This document shows, piece after piece, positions 6,431-13,937 of a stretch of DNA of 15,150 nucleotides. Made by a program: the position numbers and the translations under genes. The DNA comes from an uncultured Bacilli bacterium (lineage in GTDB: Bacteria > Bacillota_I > Bacilli_A > RFN20 > CAG-826): contig CALVMF010000020.1 of the NCBI GenBank assembly GCA_944342125.1, forward strand, positions 1-15,150. The letters are read 5' to 3'. Numbering within the stretch: the stretch's first letter is position 1; every line of letters starts with the position of its first letter. The notes under the pieces were generated by a model. The model was given only the letters and a program-made list of their open reading frames with translations, did not search any database and was not told the DNA's origin.

Positions 6431-6580
6431 TCATCTGCTCTCTTTGTGGATTGTATACTTTCCACAATGAGGACAATACTTTCTAAGCTCAAGTCGAGTA
6501 GTTTTATCTTCAACTCTTTTTGTTGTCGTATAGTTTCTTGAGAGACATTCAGAGCAAATTAAAATTACCTTTTTCCTCAT
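6431..6580 (-). CDS. rpmG: 50S ribosomal protein L33, zinc-ribbon (C+) type
   Basis: 49-residue L33 (MRKKVILICSECLSRNY...) near the ribosomal E site. Two CxxC pairs (Cys9/Cys12 and Cys36/Cys39) mark the zinc-binding C+ paralogue. The KRVEDKTTRLELRKYCPHCGKYT segment, given here as KTTRLELRKYCPHCG in its central part, and the end TIHKESR are typical. The start ATG 6580 has AGGA about 8 nt upstream; the stop is TGA (6431-6433), which shows that TGA is a stop codon in this organism. It is the first gene of the rpmG-secE-nusG transcript, 9 nt ahead of secE. If the organism also has a zinc-free L33 copy elsewhere, zinc-dependent switching is possible, but no Zur-type site is evident here. Confidence 0.97.
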   Translation of the reverse strand: MRKKVILICSECLSRNYTTTKRVEDKTTRLELRKYCPHCGKYTIHKESR

Positions 6581-6613
6581 AACTTATTTCCTATACTTAA
6601 CAAACTATCACAA

Positions 6614-6642
6614 ATGATACGTTTGTACTAGCAAAAAGTCAA
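6614..6642 (-). promoter_or_regulatory. Strong vegetative promoter for rpmG-secE-nusG
   Basis: On the minus strand TTGACT (6637-6642) and TATCAT (6614-6619) are spaced by 17 nt, inside a T-rich context. The start is predicted near 6607, leaving a leader of about 27 nt before rpmG. The rest of the 267-nt gap (6581-6847) is AT-rich with a GAAATTAATTTC palindrome at 6666-6677, and I see no gene or terminator in it. Confidence 0.8.
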
Positions 6643-6847
6643 ACAAAAAAAGTATTTCTTTAATTGAAATTAATTTCTCTAATTTAAATAAGAAAATGCT
6701 CTTCTTTAAGATCACCACTTCGTTAACAATTTGCACATCAAAAGAATTTGTTTTTAGTCATTTTTCAAGGTTAAACAAATAACAAATATAGGAATTTTTT
6801 GAATGAAAAAGTTAAGATTTGCGGAATAAATTGGAAAATAAAGCAAG

Positions 6848-7309
6848 CTAAGCAGTTGGTAGTTCTTTATCAATGCTATCCAACTTCTCCTGATATGTCT
6901 TTTTAAGTTTAAGCAATCTATCATAAGATAACCTAACTTCCACTCTTTCTTGTAGTGTCATATTTTTGTCTGAAAAAAGTAAAATTGTATGCTTTTCTAA
7001 AGCTTTATCAACTTGTTTAAGAAAAGAAACAAGGAACTTTCTTGTCAAGGTGTATGTGTCATCATCAGCAGTAAATACATCAAGCTTATATTCCATTATT
7101 GATAAAATCGCTTCTTTCAGTGTTATAAATTTACGGATGTCATCTTTATTTTTATTAAACCAAGTAAAATATTCGGAAGCATCATTAAAACTTTTAGGTT
7201 CTTTAAATAACTTATCCCATAATTCAAAATAGATAGTTAATACTTTTTTAACATCTAGCATGTAAGGTTCTTGTTCCATGACCATGCGTAAATTATAACT
7301 TAATTGCAT
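6848..7309 (-). CDS. Hypothetical protein between the sigH-like gene and rpmG
   Basis: I do not recognise this 153-residue protein. It is rich in Lys, Glu, Asp and Leu, looks wholly alpha-helical and cytoplasmic, has no signal peptide or membrane span, and its C-terminal third (about 115-150: LQERVEVRLSYDRLLKLKKT onward) could form a coiled coil. It follows the sigma-like gene by 26 nt on the same strand, so co-transcription is possible. No candidate start (ATG 7309, 7285 or 7279) has a Shine-Dalgarno. A consensus TATAAT at 7292-7297 ends 6 nt before ATG 7285, which would permit a leaderless mRNA starting MVMEQEPYML. In B. subtilis sigH is directly followed by rpmG, so this is an extra gene in a conserved block. 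The long uninterrupted frame and fit between neighbours support a real gene. Confidence 0.65.
   Translation of the reverse strand: MQLSYNLRMVMEQEPYMLDVKKVLTIYFELWDKLFKEPKSFNDASEYFTWFNKNKDDIRKFITLKEAILSIMEYKLDVFTADDDTYTLTRKFLVSFLKQVDKALEKHTILLFSDKNMTLQERVEVRLSYDRLLKLKKTYQEKLDSIDKELPTA
7292..7297 (-). promoter_or_regulatory. Possible -10 element for a leaderless transcript of the 153-aa gene
   Basis: A perfect TATAAT on the minus strand ends 6 nt before the A of ATG 7285, so the expected transcription start coincides with the initiation codon. The -35 region at 17-nt spacing is poor (TTTTTA). TATAAT arises often by chance in DNA this AT-rich. Confidence 0.3.
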
Positions 7310-7335
7310 TTTTTTAAAAAGATAACAAACAGTTT

Positions 7336-7947
7336 TTAACAGGATAATAATTCGCCTGAAAGGTACTCACAATCTTTTAAAACTGAAGATGCACTTTCTA
7401 AAGATTTCTTTACTTTGTAATAAGATGTTTTTTGAATGTCTGCAATTTCTCCGATTTTATAGCCATTAATCAAATATTTAATTACTAAAACGTCTTCATA
7501 AGTTAATGAATTTTTCTTACTTAATAAATCTAAAACCGAATAAAAATAGTCTTTCTGCCCTTTAATTAGCTCATTATAAATGTTTTCCACATCGTTCAAA
7601 TTGTTAATGTGTTCACTCGATCTCATTGCACACCTTAATTGATCCAAATATTTGGTTTTATGCCTTTTAATTTCAGATAATAAATCATACTCATATTTAC
7701 CTTTTAAGTAAGATTCGTATTTAATAATTTTAGTTGCCTTATCAATGAGCATTTTTTGCATCGTAGTAGCATAAACTTCCATTAAATCTTGCCTATTTAA
7801 TCCATAGTTTTGACAATAGGTTGCATATTTACTCACGATTGGTTGAATTGTCGATAGTCCTTCTTCATAAATTAATTTTTGATGTAACTTTGACCCGTTT
7901 TGAGCCAATTTTAAAGTACACAAAAATTGTGCATTTAAGTCCTGCAT
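7336..7947 (-). CDS. Divergent sigma-70 family factor at the sigH locus
   Basis: About 203 residues with a weak sigma-70 layout. A region 2-like part (about 33-105) shows a GLNRQDLMEVYATTM stretch resembling the D-D/E-x-x-Q-E core helix and a KGKYEYDLLSEIKRHKTKYLDQLR segment, here split at about residue 100, resembling regions 2.3/2.4. After a linker comes a region 4 helix-turn-helix (about 147-192: SLTYEDVLVIKYLINGYKIG then EIADIQKTSYYKVKKSLES). It lies immediately after rlmB, where B. subtilis carries sigH (with yacP between). The sequence is far from canonical SigH, so promoter specificity cannot be predicted. Start 7947 has GGGGTG 7 nt upstream; ATG 7962 and a TTG at 7989 overlapping rlmB lack a ribosome site. 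An alternative is a transcriptional regulator that keeps only the sigma fold. Confidence 0.7.
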   Translation of the reverse strand: MQDLNAQFLCTLKLAQNGSKLHQKLIYEEGLSTIQPIVSKYATYCQNYGLNRQDLMEVYATTMQKMLIDKATKIIKYESYLKGKYEYDLLSEIKRHKTKYLDQLRCAMRSSEHINNLNDVENIYNELIKGQKDYFYSVLDLLSKKNSLTYEDVLVIKYLINGYKIGEIADIQKTSYYKVKKSLESASSVLKDCEYLSGELLSC

Positions 7948-7969
7948 TGAAAAACACCCCATTTTTAAA

Positions 7970-8671
7970 CTAAAGAGTTCGTAAAGCAAATAGTGCTATA
8001 GAACAAGCAACAGATGCATTAAGGCAATTTACTTTGCCATACATTGGAATCTTAACTAATAAATCACAATTCGACCTTACAAGTCGAGAAATTCCAAAAC
8101 CTTCGCTTCCAACTACAAGGCATAAAGGTGCATTCTTTGGCACATCTTTAAATTCTGCATTGGCTTCTCCATCCAATCCAACTACCCAATACCCACTTTT
8201 TTTCAGCTTCTCAATAGCTTGTGATAAATTTGTTACTTCTGCACATTTGACAAAATTAATTGCCCCAGTCGACACTTTTGCAACTGTATCATTTAAAGAA
8301 ACGCTGCCATGTTTTTTATAAACGACACCTACTACATCAAAAGCATCGCAACTTCTTAAAATAGCTCCAAGGTTATGAGGATCAGTTAATGAATCAAGCA
8401 TCACTATTATTGGATTTACTTTTTTCTTTCCTATGGCTACTATCTCTTCTAGCCCAACCGTCTTAATATCATCAATATACCCAGCGATACCTTGATTGTT
8501 TCCTCTAGCTATTTCATCAAGTTTTCTTTTATCAATCACTTCAACAGCGATTCTTTCTTTTTTAATCTGCTCAAGCAACGGATTTTTTAAAAACTCTTTA
8601 GACACCAAAACCTTTTTAAGCGTTTTCGCCTCTAAACACGCTTTTATGGTGTTTGTACCATATACAATCAT
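7970..8671 (-). CDS. rlmB: 23S rRNA (guanosine-2'-O-)-methyltransferase RlmB, SpoU family
   Basis: 233-residue SPOUT-class methyltransferase that, in this family, modifies the 23S P-loop guanosine (E. coli G2251). An N-terminal L30e-like substrate-binding domain (1-about 70, opening MIVYGTNTIKACLE and ending GNNQGIAGYI) is followed by the knotted SPOUT domain. That domain has motif 1 LTDPHNLGAILRSCDAF (95-111, with Asn100 and Arg106), motif 2 LVVGSEGFGISR (185-196) and motif 3 IPMYGKVNCLNASVA (208-222). The start ATG 8671 has GGAGG (8678-8682) 6 nt away; the upstream TTG at 8677 touches the ribosome site. The neighbour upstream is cysS, as in other Bacillota, but the mini-RNase III gene mrnC usually found between them is absent. 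Its end is close to, or overlapped by, the next gene, suggesting one transcript. Confidence 0.95.
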   Translation of the reverse strand: MIVYGTNTIKACLEAKTLKKVLVSKEFLKNPLLEQIKKERIAVEVIDKRKLDEIARGNNQGIAGYIDDIKTVGLEEIVAIGKKKVNPIIVMLDSLTDPHNLGAILRSCDAFDVVGVVYKKHGSVSLNDTVAKVSTGAINFVKCAEVTNLSQAIEKLKKSGYWVVGLDGEANAEFKDVPKNAPLCLVVGSEGFGISRLVRSNCDLLVKIPMYGKVNCLNASVACSIALFALRTL

Positions 8672-8723
8672 ATCCAACCTCCGTTACCAAGAAATTAAAC
8701 TCATTCTTTTAAGAAAAAAACTT

Positions 8724-8756
8724 AAAAATACCATTGTATTAACGTAGTTATACAAT
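8724..8756 (-). terminator. Weak terminator-like hairpin after cysS
   Basis: Read on the minus strand, ATTGTAT/ATACAAT (8750-8756 with 8733-8739) forms a 7-bp AU-rich stem that can extend by an AAC/GTT pairing across a bulge. It is followed by GGTATTTTT and further T-tracts to 8713. It begins 4 nt after the cysS stop. The low GC of the stem suggests partial termination, and rlmB may be read through. Confidence 0.45.
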
Positions 8757-8760
8757 CTTT

Positions 8761-10092
8761 TTATAAGATGTTTTTCTCTAATAAAATTTTTCTAATTTCA
8801 TCAGATTTTACAAAATCTTTTTCGCTTTTATATTTTAAATATTCTTTATATAAGTTAAGTTCTTCTTCGCTCAATTTTTGTGGTTCAAAATGAAGACCTA
8901 AAATATAAGAAATTTGACTGATTGCATAAAAATCTTCTTTTAAAATTTCAAGATTTTTATCTTTCTTTCTAAACTCAACATTCGCTTCTTTAATAATATC
9001 AAGAAGATGCGTAATTCCATTAGGTATATTAACATCATTTGCCAAATCTTCTAAAAATACTTGAGTTTTGCATGTTTTTCCAACTAAATCTATGCCTTCC
9101 AAGTTTAAAAGAAGGTTAAGTTTTTTATAAATAAACCCAATTTTTTGTAAAATTGATGCACAATCTTTAATCGTATCATCGCTAAAATTTAAAATACTGC
9201 GATAGTCACAATTTAAAAGAAGTAAACGGATTGTGTCAGCTCCGTATTCTTTGATCGCATCTTTTGCAAGTATGACGTTTCCTAAAGACTTTGACATTTT
9301 TTCGCCTTTAATATTCATCATGGCTGTATGAAGCCAATAATTTGCAATTTTGTTATGATGCATCGCTTCAGCTTGAGCAATTTCGTTTTCATGATGTGGG
9401 AATTTTAAATCCATACCTCCGCCATGAATATCAATCATACCTTTAAAAATTGTATCAATCATAACGCAGCATTCAGTATGCCATCCTGGTCTACCTTTAC
9501 ACCATGGAGATTCCCACTTAATGCCTTCTTTTGTTTCTTTCCAAAGCAAAAAATCTAAAGGAGATTTCTTTTTTGAGTTTTGCTCAATTCGTGCACCACT
9601 TATTAAATCTTCTTTATTTATTTTAGATAAACAACCATATGTTTCATCATCGGCAACATTAAAAAATACTTCACCATCATTAACGTAAGCAGATCCATTT
9701 TTAACTAACCCATCAATATAAGAAATAATCGAAGGAATGTAATCGGTGACCTTAGGATTTTCGTAAGCTTCAGCTACATTTAAAGCTTTTAAACAATTCT
9801 CATATTCAGAGATATAAAAAGTTGTGATTTCTTTTTCACTTTTGTGTTCTTCAAGAGCTTTTTTAATAATTTTATCGTCGACATCAGTATAATTTGAAAC
9901 AAACTTAACTTTATAGCCAATTGTTTCTAAAAATTTTCTGAAAGTATCAAAGAAAACAACTGGTCGCATGTTACCAATATGTGGATCATTATATACAGTT
10001 GGTCCACAAACATATATCGATACTTCTCCTTCTTTAATAGGTTTAAATTCTTCTACTTTTCCACTTAATGAGTTAAAAAATTTAATATTCAT
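8761..10092 (-). CDS. cysS: Cysteinyl-tRNA synthetase
   Basis: 443-residue class I synthetase that charges tRNA-Cys in the cytoplasm. The Rossmann catalytic domain shows the HIGH-type motif PHIGN (37-41) and the KMSKS loop (265-269, GEKMSKSLGN). Candidate zinc ligands are Cys29 (YVCGPTVYN), Cys208 in GWHTECC, and His/Glu in FPHHENEIAQ (231-240), which match the zinc site that discriminates cysteine. The C-terminal DALR/anticodon domain (about 340-443) is present, and the length fits the family (about 440-470). The start is ATG 10092 with GAAGGAG at 10101-10107, 8 nt upstream; an in-frame ATG at 10122 is further away and lacks a site. It is divergent from trpS. No T-box leader is visible in the 252 nt upstream. 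Confidence 0.98.
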   Translation of the reverse strand: MNIKFFNSLSGKVEEFKPIKEGEVSIYVCGPTVYNDPHIGNMRPVVFFDTFRKFLETIGYKVKFVSNYTDVDDKIIKKALEEHKSEKEITTFYISEYENCLKALNVAEAYENPKVTDYIPSIISYIDGLVKNGSAYVNDGEVFFNVADDETYGCLSKINKEDLISGARIEQNSKKKSPLDFLLWKETKEGIKWESPWCKGRPGWHTECCVMIDTIFKGMIDIHGGGMDLKFPHHENEIAQAEAMHHNKIANYWLHTAMMNIKGEKMSKSLGNVILAKDAIKEYGADTIRLLLLNCDYRSILNFSDDTIKDCASILQKIGFIYKKLNLLLNLEGIDLVGKTCKTQVFLEDLANDVNIPNGITHLLDIIKEANVEFRKKDKNLEILKEDFYAISQISYILGLHFEPQKLSEEELNLYKEYLKYKSEKDFVKSDEIRKILLEKNIL

Positions 10093-10138
10093 GATGATTT
10101 CTCCTTCAAAATGATACCACATATGAACCTTTCATTCA

Positions 10139-10161
10139 TTGATTAAACTAGGTTTAATCAA
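10139..10161. promoter_or_regulatory. Perfect 10-bp inverted repeat in the cysS/trpS divergent region
   Basis: TTGATTAAAC (10139-10148) and GTTTAATCAA (10152-10161) are separated by only 3 nt. It lies 46 nt upstream of cysS and 183 nt upstream of trpS in the 252-nt divergent spacer. There is no adjacent T-run in either direction, so an operator for a dimeric regulator, or an RNA hairpin in the cysS leader, is more likely than a terminator. The regulator is unknown. Confidence 0.55.
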
Positions 10162-10293
10162 CTAAAGAACTAAAAATTGAATCTTTTTTAAATAAACTTT
10201 ATAAAATAATCTAGTATTACAAGCGCTTCAGCAAAACAACAATTAATAGACATAAATTCAAGCTTTAAAAGTCTTCTAAGACCTATAATCAAT

Positions 10294-10322
10294 TTCAATA
10301 ATTTAGCTATTTCGTTTATAAT
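10294..10322 (+). promoter_or_regulatory. Promoter for trpS-HAD operon
   Basis: A perfect TATAAT (10317-10322) has a partial -35 TTCAAT (10294-10299) at 17-nt spacing. The start near 10329 leaves a leader of about 16 nt that contains the GAGG ribosome site (10333-10336). This rules out a T-box or tryptophan attenuator on this transcript. Confidence 0.65.
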
Positions 10323-10344
10323 TATTTAGCGCGAGGTTTTTATT

Positions 10345-11337
10345 ATGAAGAGATCTTTAAGTGGAATTAAACCTACTGGAAATTTAACATTAGGAAATTA
10401 TATTGGAGCATTAAGAAACTTTAAGAATTATCAAGATGATTACGAAAATTTTATATTTGTTGCTGATTTACATGCTTTAACGCTACCAATTGATCCAACA
10501 TTTTTACGTAGCAACACTAAAGATATAGTTGCTTTCTATTTAGCTGCTGGATTAGACAAAGATAAGACAACAATCTTCTTACAAAGCGATGTTTCAGCTC
10601 ATTCCGAACTAAATTCCATTTTAATTAATTACCTTTATATGGGTGAGCTTTCTAGAATGACCCAATTTAAAGATAAATCTTCAAAGTTAAATCATGAAGC
10701 AATTGGAGTTGGTCTTTTTGCCTATCCAGTTTTAATGTGTTGCGACATTTTACTTTATAATGCTGATGTTGTTCCTGTTGGTGAAGATCAAAAGCAACAT
10801 GTTGAATTAGCTAGAGATTTAGTCCACCGTTTTAATACTCGTTACAACAAAGAAATTTTTGTTATGCCTGAGGCTATAAGTCCAAAAGTTGGTGCTCGAA
10901 TCATGTCGCTTTCTGACCCAACAAGAAAAATGTCAAAAAGTGACCCAAGAGGCGATATTTTCTTAAAAGATGAACCAAATATAATAAGAAAAAAGATTAT
11001 GTCTGCTGTTACAGATACTGATACTGACATTTATTACGACCCTGAACATAAACCTGGTATTTCAAACCTTCTTCAAATTTATTCCGCTTTAAGCGATATC
11101 GATATCAAAGAAGCCGAAATGAGATTTAAAGATATGCATCAATATGGTGAATTTAAAAAGATTGTTGCTGAAACTGTTTTAAAAGAAATCGTTCCTTTCC
11201 AAGAAAGATATAAATCTTTCCTTAATAATGAAACTATTAACGATGTTTTAAATACAGGAAAATATCGTGCAAGTAAAATCGCAAATAAAACCCTCACCAA
11301 AGTAAAGAAAACAGTCGGTTTATATGTCCATGAATAA
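10345..11337 (+). CDS. trpS: Tryptophanyl-tRNA synthetase
   Basis: 330-residue bacterial TrpRS, a class I synthetase that charges tRNA-Trp as a dimer. The opening SGIKPTGNLTLGNYIGALRN carries the HIGH equivalent TLGN (15-18), DILLYNADVVPVGEDQKQH (134-152) forms the tryptophan/ATP pocket, and KMSKS is at 195-199. The C-terminal helical anticodon region ends KKTVGLYVHE. Length matches the family (about 325-340). ATG 10345 has GAGG 8 nt upstream. It is the first gene of a plus-strand pair; its last 14 nt overlap the next gene. The gene is divergent from cysS. Confidence 0.98.
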   Translation: MKRSLSGIKPTGNLTLGNYIGALRNFKNYQDDYENFIFVADLHALTLPIDPTFLRSNTKDIVAFYLAAGLDKDKTTIFLQSDVSAHSELNSILINYLYMGELSRMTQFKDKSSKLNHEAIGVGLFAYPVLMCCDILLYNADVVPVGEDQKQHVELARDLVHRFNTRYNKEIFVMPEAISPKVGARIMSLSDPTRKMSKSDPRGDIFLKDEPNIIRKKIMSAVTDTDTDIYYDPEHKPGISNLLQIYSALSDIDIKEAEMRFKDMHQYGEFKKIVAETVLKEIVPFQERYKSFLNNETINDVLNTGKYRASKIANKTLTKVKKTVGLYVHE

Positions 11338-12139
11338 TAAAAGCTTAATTGCTCTTGATCTTGATGGCACTCTTTTAAAAGATGATAAAACTATCTCTTT
11401 AAAAACCAAAACTTATCTTAAAGAGCTTGAAGAGCGAGGAAACTTAATAGTTTTATGTTCTGGTAGAGCTCTTAGAAGCGTCTCAAAATATTATTTAGAT
11501 ATCGGTTTAAAAGTCTCTCCAATCATTGCTTATAACGGGCACTATTCAACAAACTTTCATGATAAAAAATACGAAATTGTCCATAAAATCGATAAAAACA
11601 CCGCAAAAAGCCTATATTCTAATTTAATTGATGGTTTGATTATTTCAGCAATGAGCGAAAATATGCACACCATTTATCTAGATAAAGATGATCCTAATCT
11701 TTTTGCTTTTTATGAAAAAGATGATTTAAAAGTTATTGAAGGCCCATTAAACAAGACAATCGATGATGATGTCTTTACCTTTGTTATGAAAGTCTATAAA
11801 GACCAAGATAAAAGAAATAGAATTATTGAAACTGTAAATAACCTGCATAAAGACATCTGTGTTCGCTTTTGGGAAGGCGATGATTACGCTGAAATTTATG
11901 CTAAAGGGATTACAAAAGCCACGACAATTGAATTAGTTGCTAAAGAATACAATATCCCTTTTGATAATATCTACGTTTTTGGGGATGCTGATAACGATAT
12001 TCAAATGCTAGAGATGTATAAAAATAGTTTTGTTATGAAAAACGGAAACTCTAATTTAATGTCAATAGCTCGTTACATCACAAAATACACTAACGAAGAA
12101 GATGGTGTTTACTACGAATTAAAAAGAATTTTTGGTTAA
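11324..12139 (+). CDS. Cof-type HAD-IIB family hydrolase
   Basis: 271-residue phosphatase of the haloacid dehalogenase superfamily, Cof subfamily, which typically dephosphorylates sugar phosphates or flavin/pyridoxal-type metabolites. Motif I is IALDLDGTLL with nucleophile Asp12 and acid/base Asp14, motif II CSGR (45-48, Ser46), motif III the Lys in GITKATTIEL (Lys198), and motif IV GDADNDIQML (220-229). The C2B cap lies between motifs II and III (about 85-190). The start overlaps the trpS stop by 14 nt and has no clear Shine-Dalgarno, so translation is probably coupled; ATG 11330 is an alternative. The substrate cannot be assigned from sequence, and association with trpS does not suggest one. 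Confidence 0.93.
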   Translation: MSMNNKSLIALDLDGTLLKDDKTISLKTKTYLKELEERGNLIVLCSGRALRSVSKYYLDIGLKVSPIIAYNGHYSTNFHDKKYEIVHKIDKNTAKSLYSNLIDGLIISAMSENMHTIYLDKDDPNLFAFYEKDDLKVIEGPLNKTIDDDVFTFVMKVYKDQDKRNRIIETVNNLHKDICVRFWEGDDYAEIYAKGITKATTIELVAKEYNIPFDNIYVFGDADNDIQMLEMYKNSFVMKNGNSNLMSIARYITKYTNEEDGVYYELKRIFG

Positions 12140-12147
12140 TATTAAGT

Positions 12148-12176
12148 AAAAAAGTCCGCAAAACTTAACTTTTTTT
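12148..12176 (+). terminator. Terminator of the trpS-HAD operon
   Basis: AAAAAAGT (12148-12155) can pair with ACTTTTTT (12168-12175), giving an A/U-rich stem with a 12-nt loop that ends in a seven-T tract. A shorter alternative pairs AAGT with ACTT at 12163-12166. It starts 9 nt after the HAD stop. The strong hairpin at 12181-12202 may back it up in this direction. Confidence 0.55.
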
Positions 12177-12177
12177 G

Positions 12178-12202
12178 AAAAAAACTCTCCGAAGAGAGTT
12201 TT
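12178..12202 (-). terminator. Strong terminator of pgcA with UUCG tetraloop
   Basis: A perfect 9-bp stem closes a four-base loop that reads C(UUCG)G on the minus-strand RNA, one of the most stable tetraloops, and is followed by a seven-T tract (plus-strand A-run 12178-12184). The first stem bases overlap the pgcA stop codon (12201-12203). On the plus strand the same hairpin ends in TTTT and lies between convergent genes, so it may act in both directions. Confidence 0.85.
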
Positions 12203-13913
12203 AAGCTTTAATATTTAATCTTTCAAGTAAAGCTTCATAGAATTTATCACATCTAGAAGCAGCTACATCTAAATCTTTATCAACAACTTCAATGTAGAAT
12301 TTACATTTTGGTTCAGTTCCACTTGGACGGACACAAATTGAACTTCTATCTTCAAATATAAATTTAATTAAATCACCTTTTGGTAGATTTTCTATCTTTC
12401 TACTTTCATTTGTATCAAGGTTATGAGAGATTAATTCAAAATAATTTTCAATAACTTTGACCTTATTGCCACAAAGTTCAGTGATAGGATGCTCTTCAAG
12501 GTCTTTCATAATTTTTTGCATTTCTTCATGACCTTGGCTACCTTTAAAGTAAATATTATAGAGTTTTGACTTATGTTGACCATATAAATCGCCTAACTTT
12601 TTATAAGCTTCAAATAAAGTCAAACCATGTTGTTTGTACCATAATGCAGCTTCACTATATAAAAGAATAGCTTGAATTCCGTCTTTATCTCTAACAAAAG
12701 GTTTAATTAAACAACCATAACTCTCTTCATAGCCAAATATAAATTGTGGTCCACCATTAACTTCATAATAACGGATTCTATCGCCAATATATTTAAATCC
12801 AGTCAAGAAAGATTCGCATCTAACACCATAATGGTCGCAGATTTCCCTACCTAAAGATGAGCTAACGACAGTGTTATAAACAACAGGGTCTTTAGTCATT
12901 TCTTTCTTTCTGATTCTTTCGCTTAAAATATAATCAAGTAAAATAGCAGCACCTTCATTTCCAGTAATTAAAGTATAGCCGCCTTTACCATCTTTACAGG
13001 CCAACCCAACTCTATCGCCATCAGGATCAGTCATAACAATAATATCAGCATCAACTTCTTTCGCTAATTTTATTGGTTCAATATAGCTTCTTGGGTCTTC
13101 AGGGTTTGGCGAAAGTGTTCCACTAAAAGCAGGATCTGGATTGCATTGAGAAAGTACAGGATAAACTTTATATCCGCATTCATTAAAAACTCTCATGGCA
13201 TTAACATAACTTGTACCATGATTTGGTGTGTAGACAATCTTGAAATCTTTTTTGTTTAAATTAGGATTAATTTGAACTGACTTACATAAATCAACATAAT
13301 TGTCGTCAATTGATTTAGGTAAAACGTAGTTTTCACCAAGGTGTTCACTTTCAGGAACTTTTAAAGTTAATTCATCGCCTAAAGTTGCGATAATATCAAT
13401 CAAATCTTTAATTTTATTAGGTACTAATTGACAGCCAAATTCATCATAAACCTTGAAACCATTGTCTTCTTTAGGGTTATGGGAGGCTGTAATCATAATT
13501 CCACCGCTTGCTTTTTTAGCTCTAACCGCATAGCTTAACTCAGGAGTAGGTCTTAAGGAATCAAAAATATAAGTATTGATTCCCATTTTATTTAAAATTT
13601 CAGCACACTCTAAAGTAAATTCGCGTGAAAAATATCTATTGTCGTGTGAAATTGCACAACTTTGTGGAAACTTAAAATGCTTAAGTAAATATAATCCAAA
13701 ACCAACACAAGCTTTTCTAATCGTATAGAAGTTAATTCTGTTAGTGCCAGGTCCGAGTATTCCTCTCATTCCAGCTGTTCCAAACTCGATATCTTGGAAA
13801 AAAGCATCATCAATTTCAGTGTCAGACATCGACTTTAATTTTGCTTTATCTTCTTCAGAAACTACAGAGCTATTCAACCATCTTTGATAATTTTCTTGTG
13901 TTTTATTTTCCAT
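12201..13913 (-). CDS. pgcA: Phosphoglucomutase/phosphomannomutase (alpha-D-phosphohexomutase)
   Basis: 570-residue cytoplasmic phosphohexomutase interconverting hexose 1- and 6-phosphates, feeding UDP-glucose and cell-envelope sugars. All four family signatures are present in order: the phosphoserine loop TASHNPKEDNGFK with Ser144, the metal loop DPDGDR (296-301), the sugar-binding loop GYEES (394-398), and the phosphate-binding RPSGTEPK (529-536). The N-terminal FGTAGMRGILGPG (44-56) is typical of the long PgcA-type enzymes of Bacillota, and the length fits (about 570-580). The ATG at 13913 has GGAG about 10 nt upstream within GGAGAAGGG. It stands 100 nt downstream of the pseudouridine synthase, probably with its own promoter, and ends in a strong terminator. 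Choice between glucose and mannose substrate is not decided by sequence. Confidence 0.95.
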   Translation of the reverse strand: MENKTQENYQRWLNSSVVSEEDKAKLKSMSDTEIDDAFFQDIEFGTAGMRGILGPGTNRINFYTIRKACVGFGLYLLKHFKFPQSCAISHDNRYFSREFTLECAEILNKMGINTYIFDSLRPTPELSYAVRAKKASGGIMITASHNPKEDNGFKVYDEFGCQLVPNKIKDLIDIIATLGDELTLKVPESEHLGENYVLPKSIDDNYVDLCKSVQINPNLNKKDFKIVYTPNHGTSYVNAMRVFNECGYKVYPVLSQCNPDPAFSGTLSPNPEDPRSYIEPIKLAKEVDADIIVMTDPDGDRVGLACKDGKGGYTLITGNEGAAILLDYILSERIRKKEMTKDPVVYNTVVSSSLGREICDHYGVRCESFLTGFKYIGDRIRYYEVNGGPQFIFGYEESYGCLIKPFVRDKDGIQAILLYSEAALWYKQHGLTLFEAYKKLGDLYGQHKSKLYNIYFKGSQGHEEMQKIMKDLEEHPITELCGNKVKVIENYFELISHNLDTNESRKIENLPKGDLIKFIFEDRSSICVRPSGTEPKCKFYIEVVDKDLDVAASRCDKFYEALLERLNIKA

Positions 13914-13937
13914 ATTTTCCCTTCTCCAAATTACGCG

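Noticed and set aside
6251..6541. 96-aa plus-strand frame opposite secE and rpmG
   Set aside because: Antisense to two certain small genes with high conservation in their own frames; no start signals.
10111..10116. TGG-TATCAT extended -10 as the cysS promoter
   Set aside because: Transcription would start near 10104, inside the Shine-Dalgarno of cysS, and the -35 is poor; probably chance.
10093..10344. T-box riboswitch upstream of cysS or trpS
   Set aside because: No T-box sequence (AGGGTGGNACCGCG-like), specifier stem or terminator is present on either strand; the predicted trpS leader is only about 16 nt.
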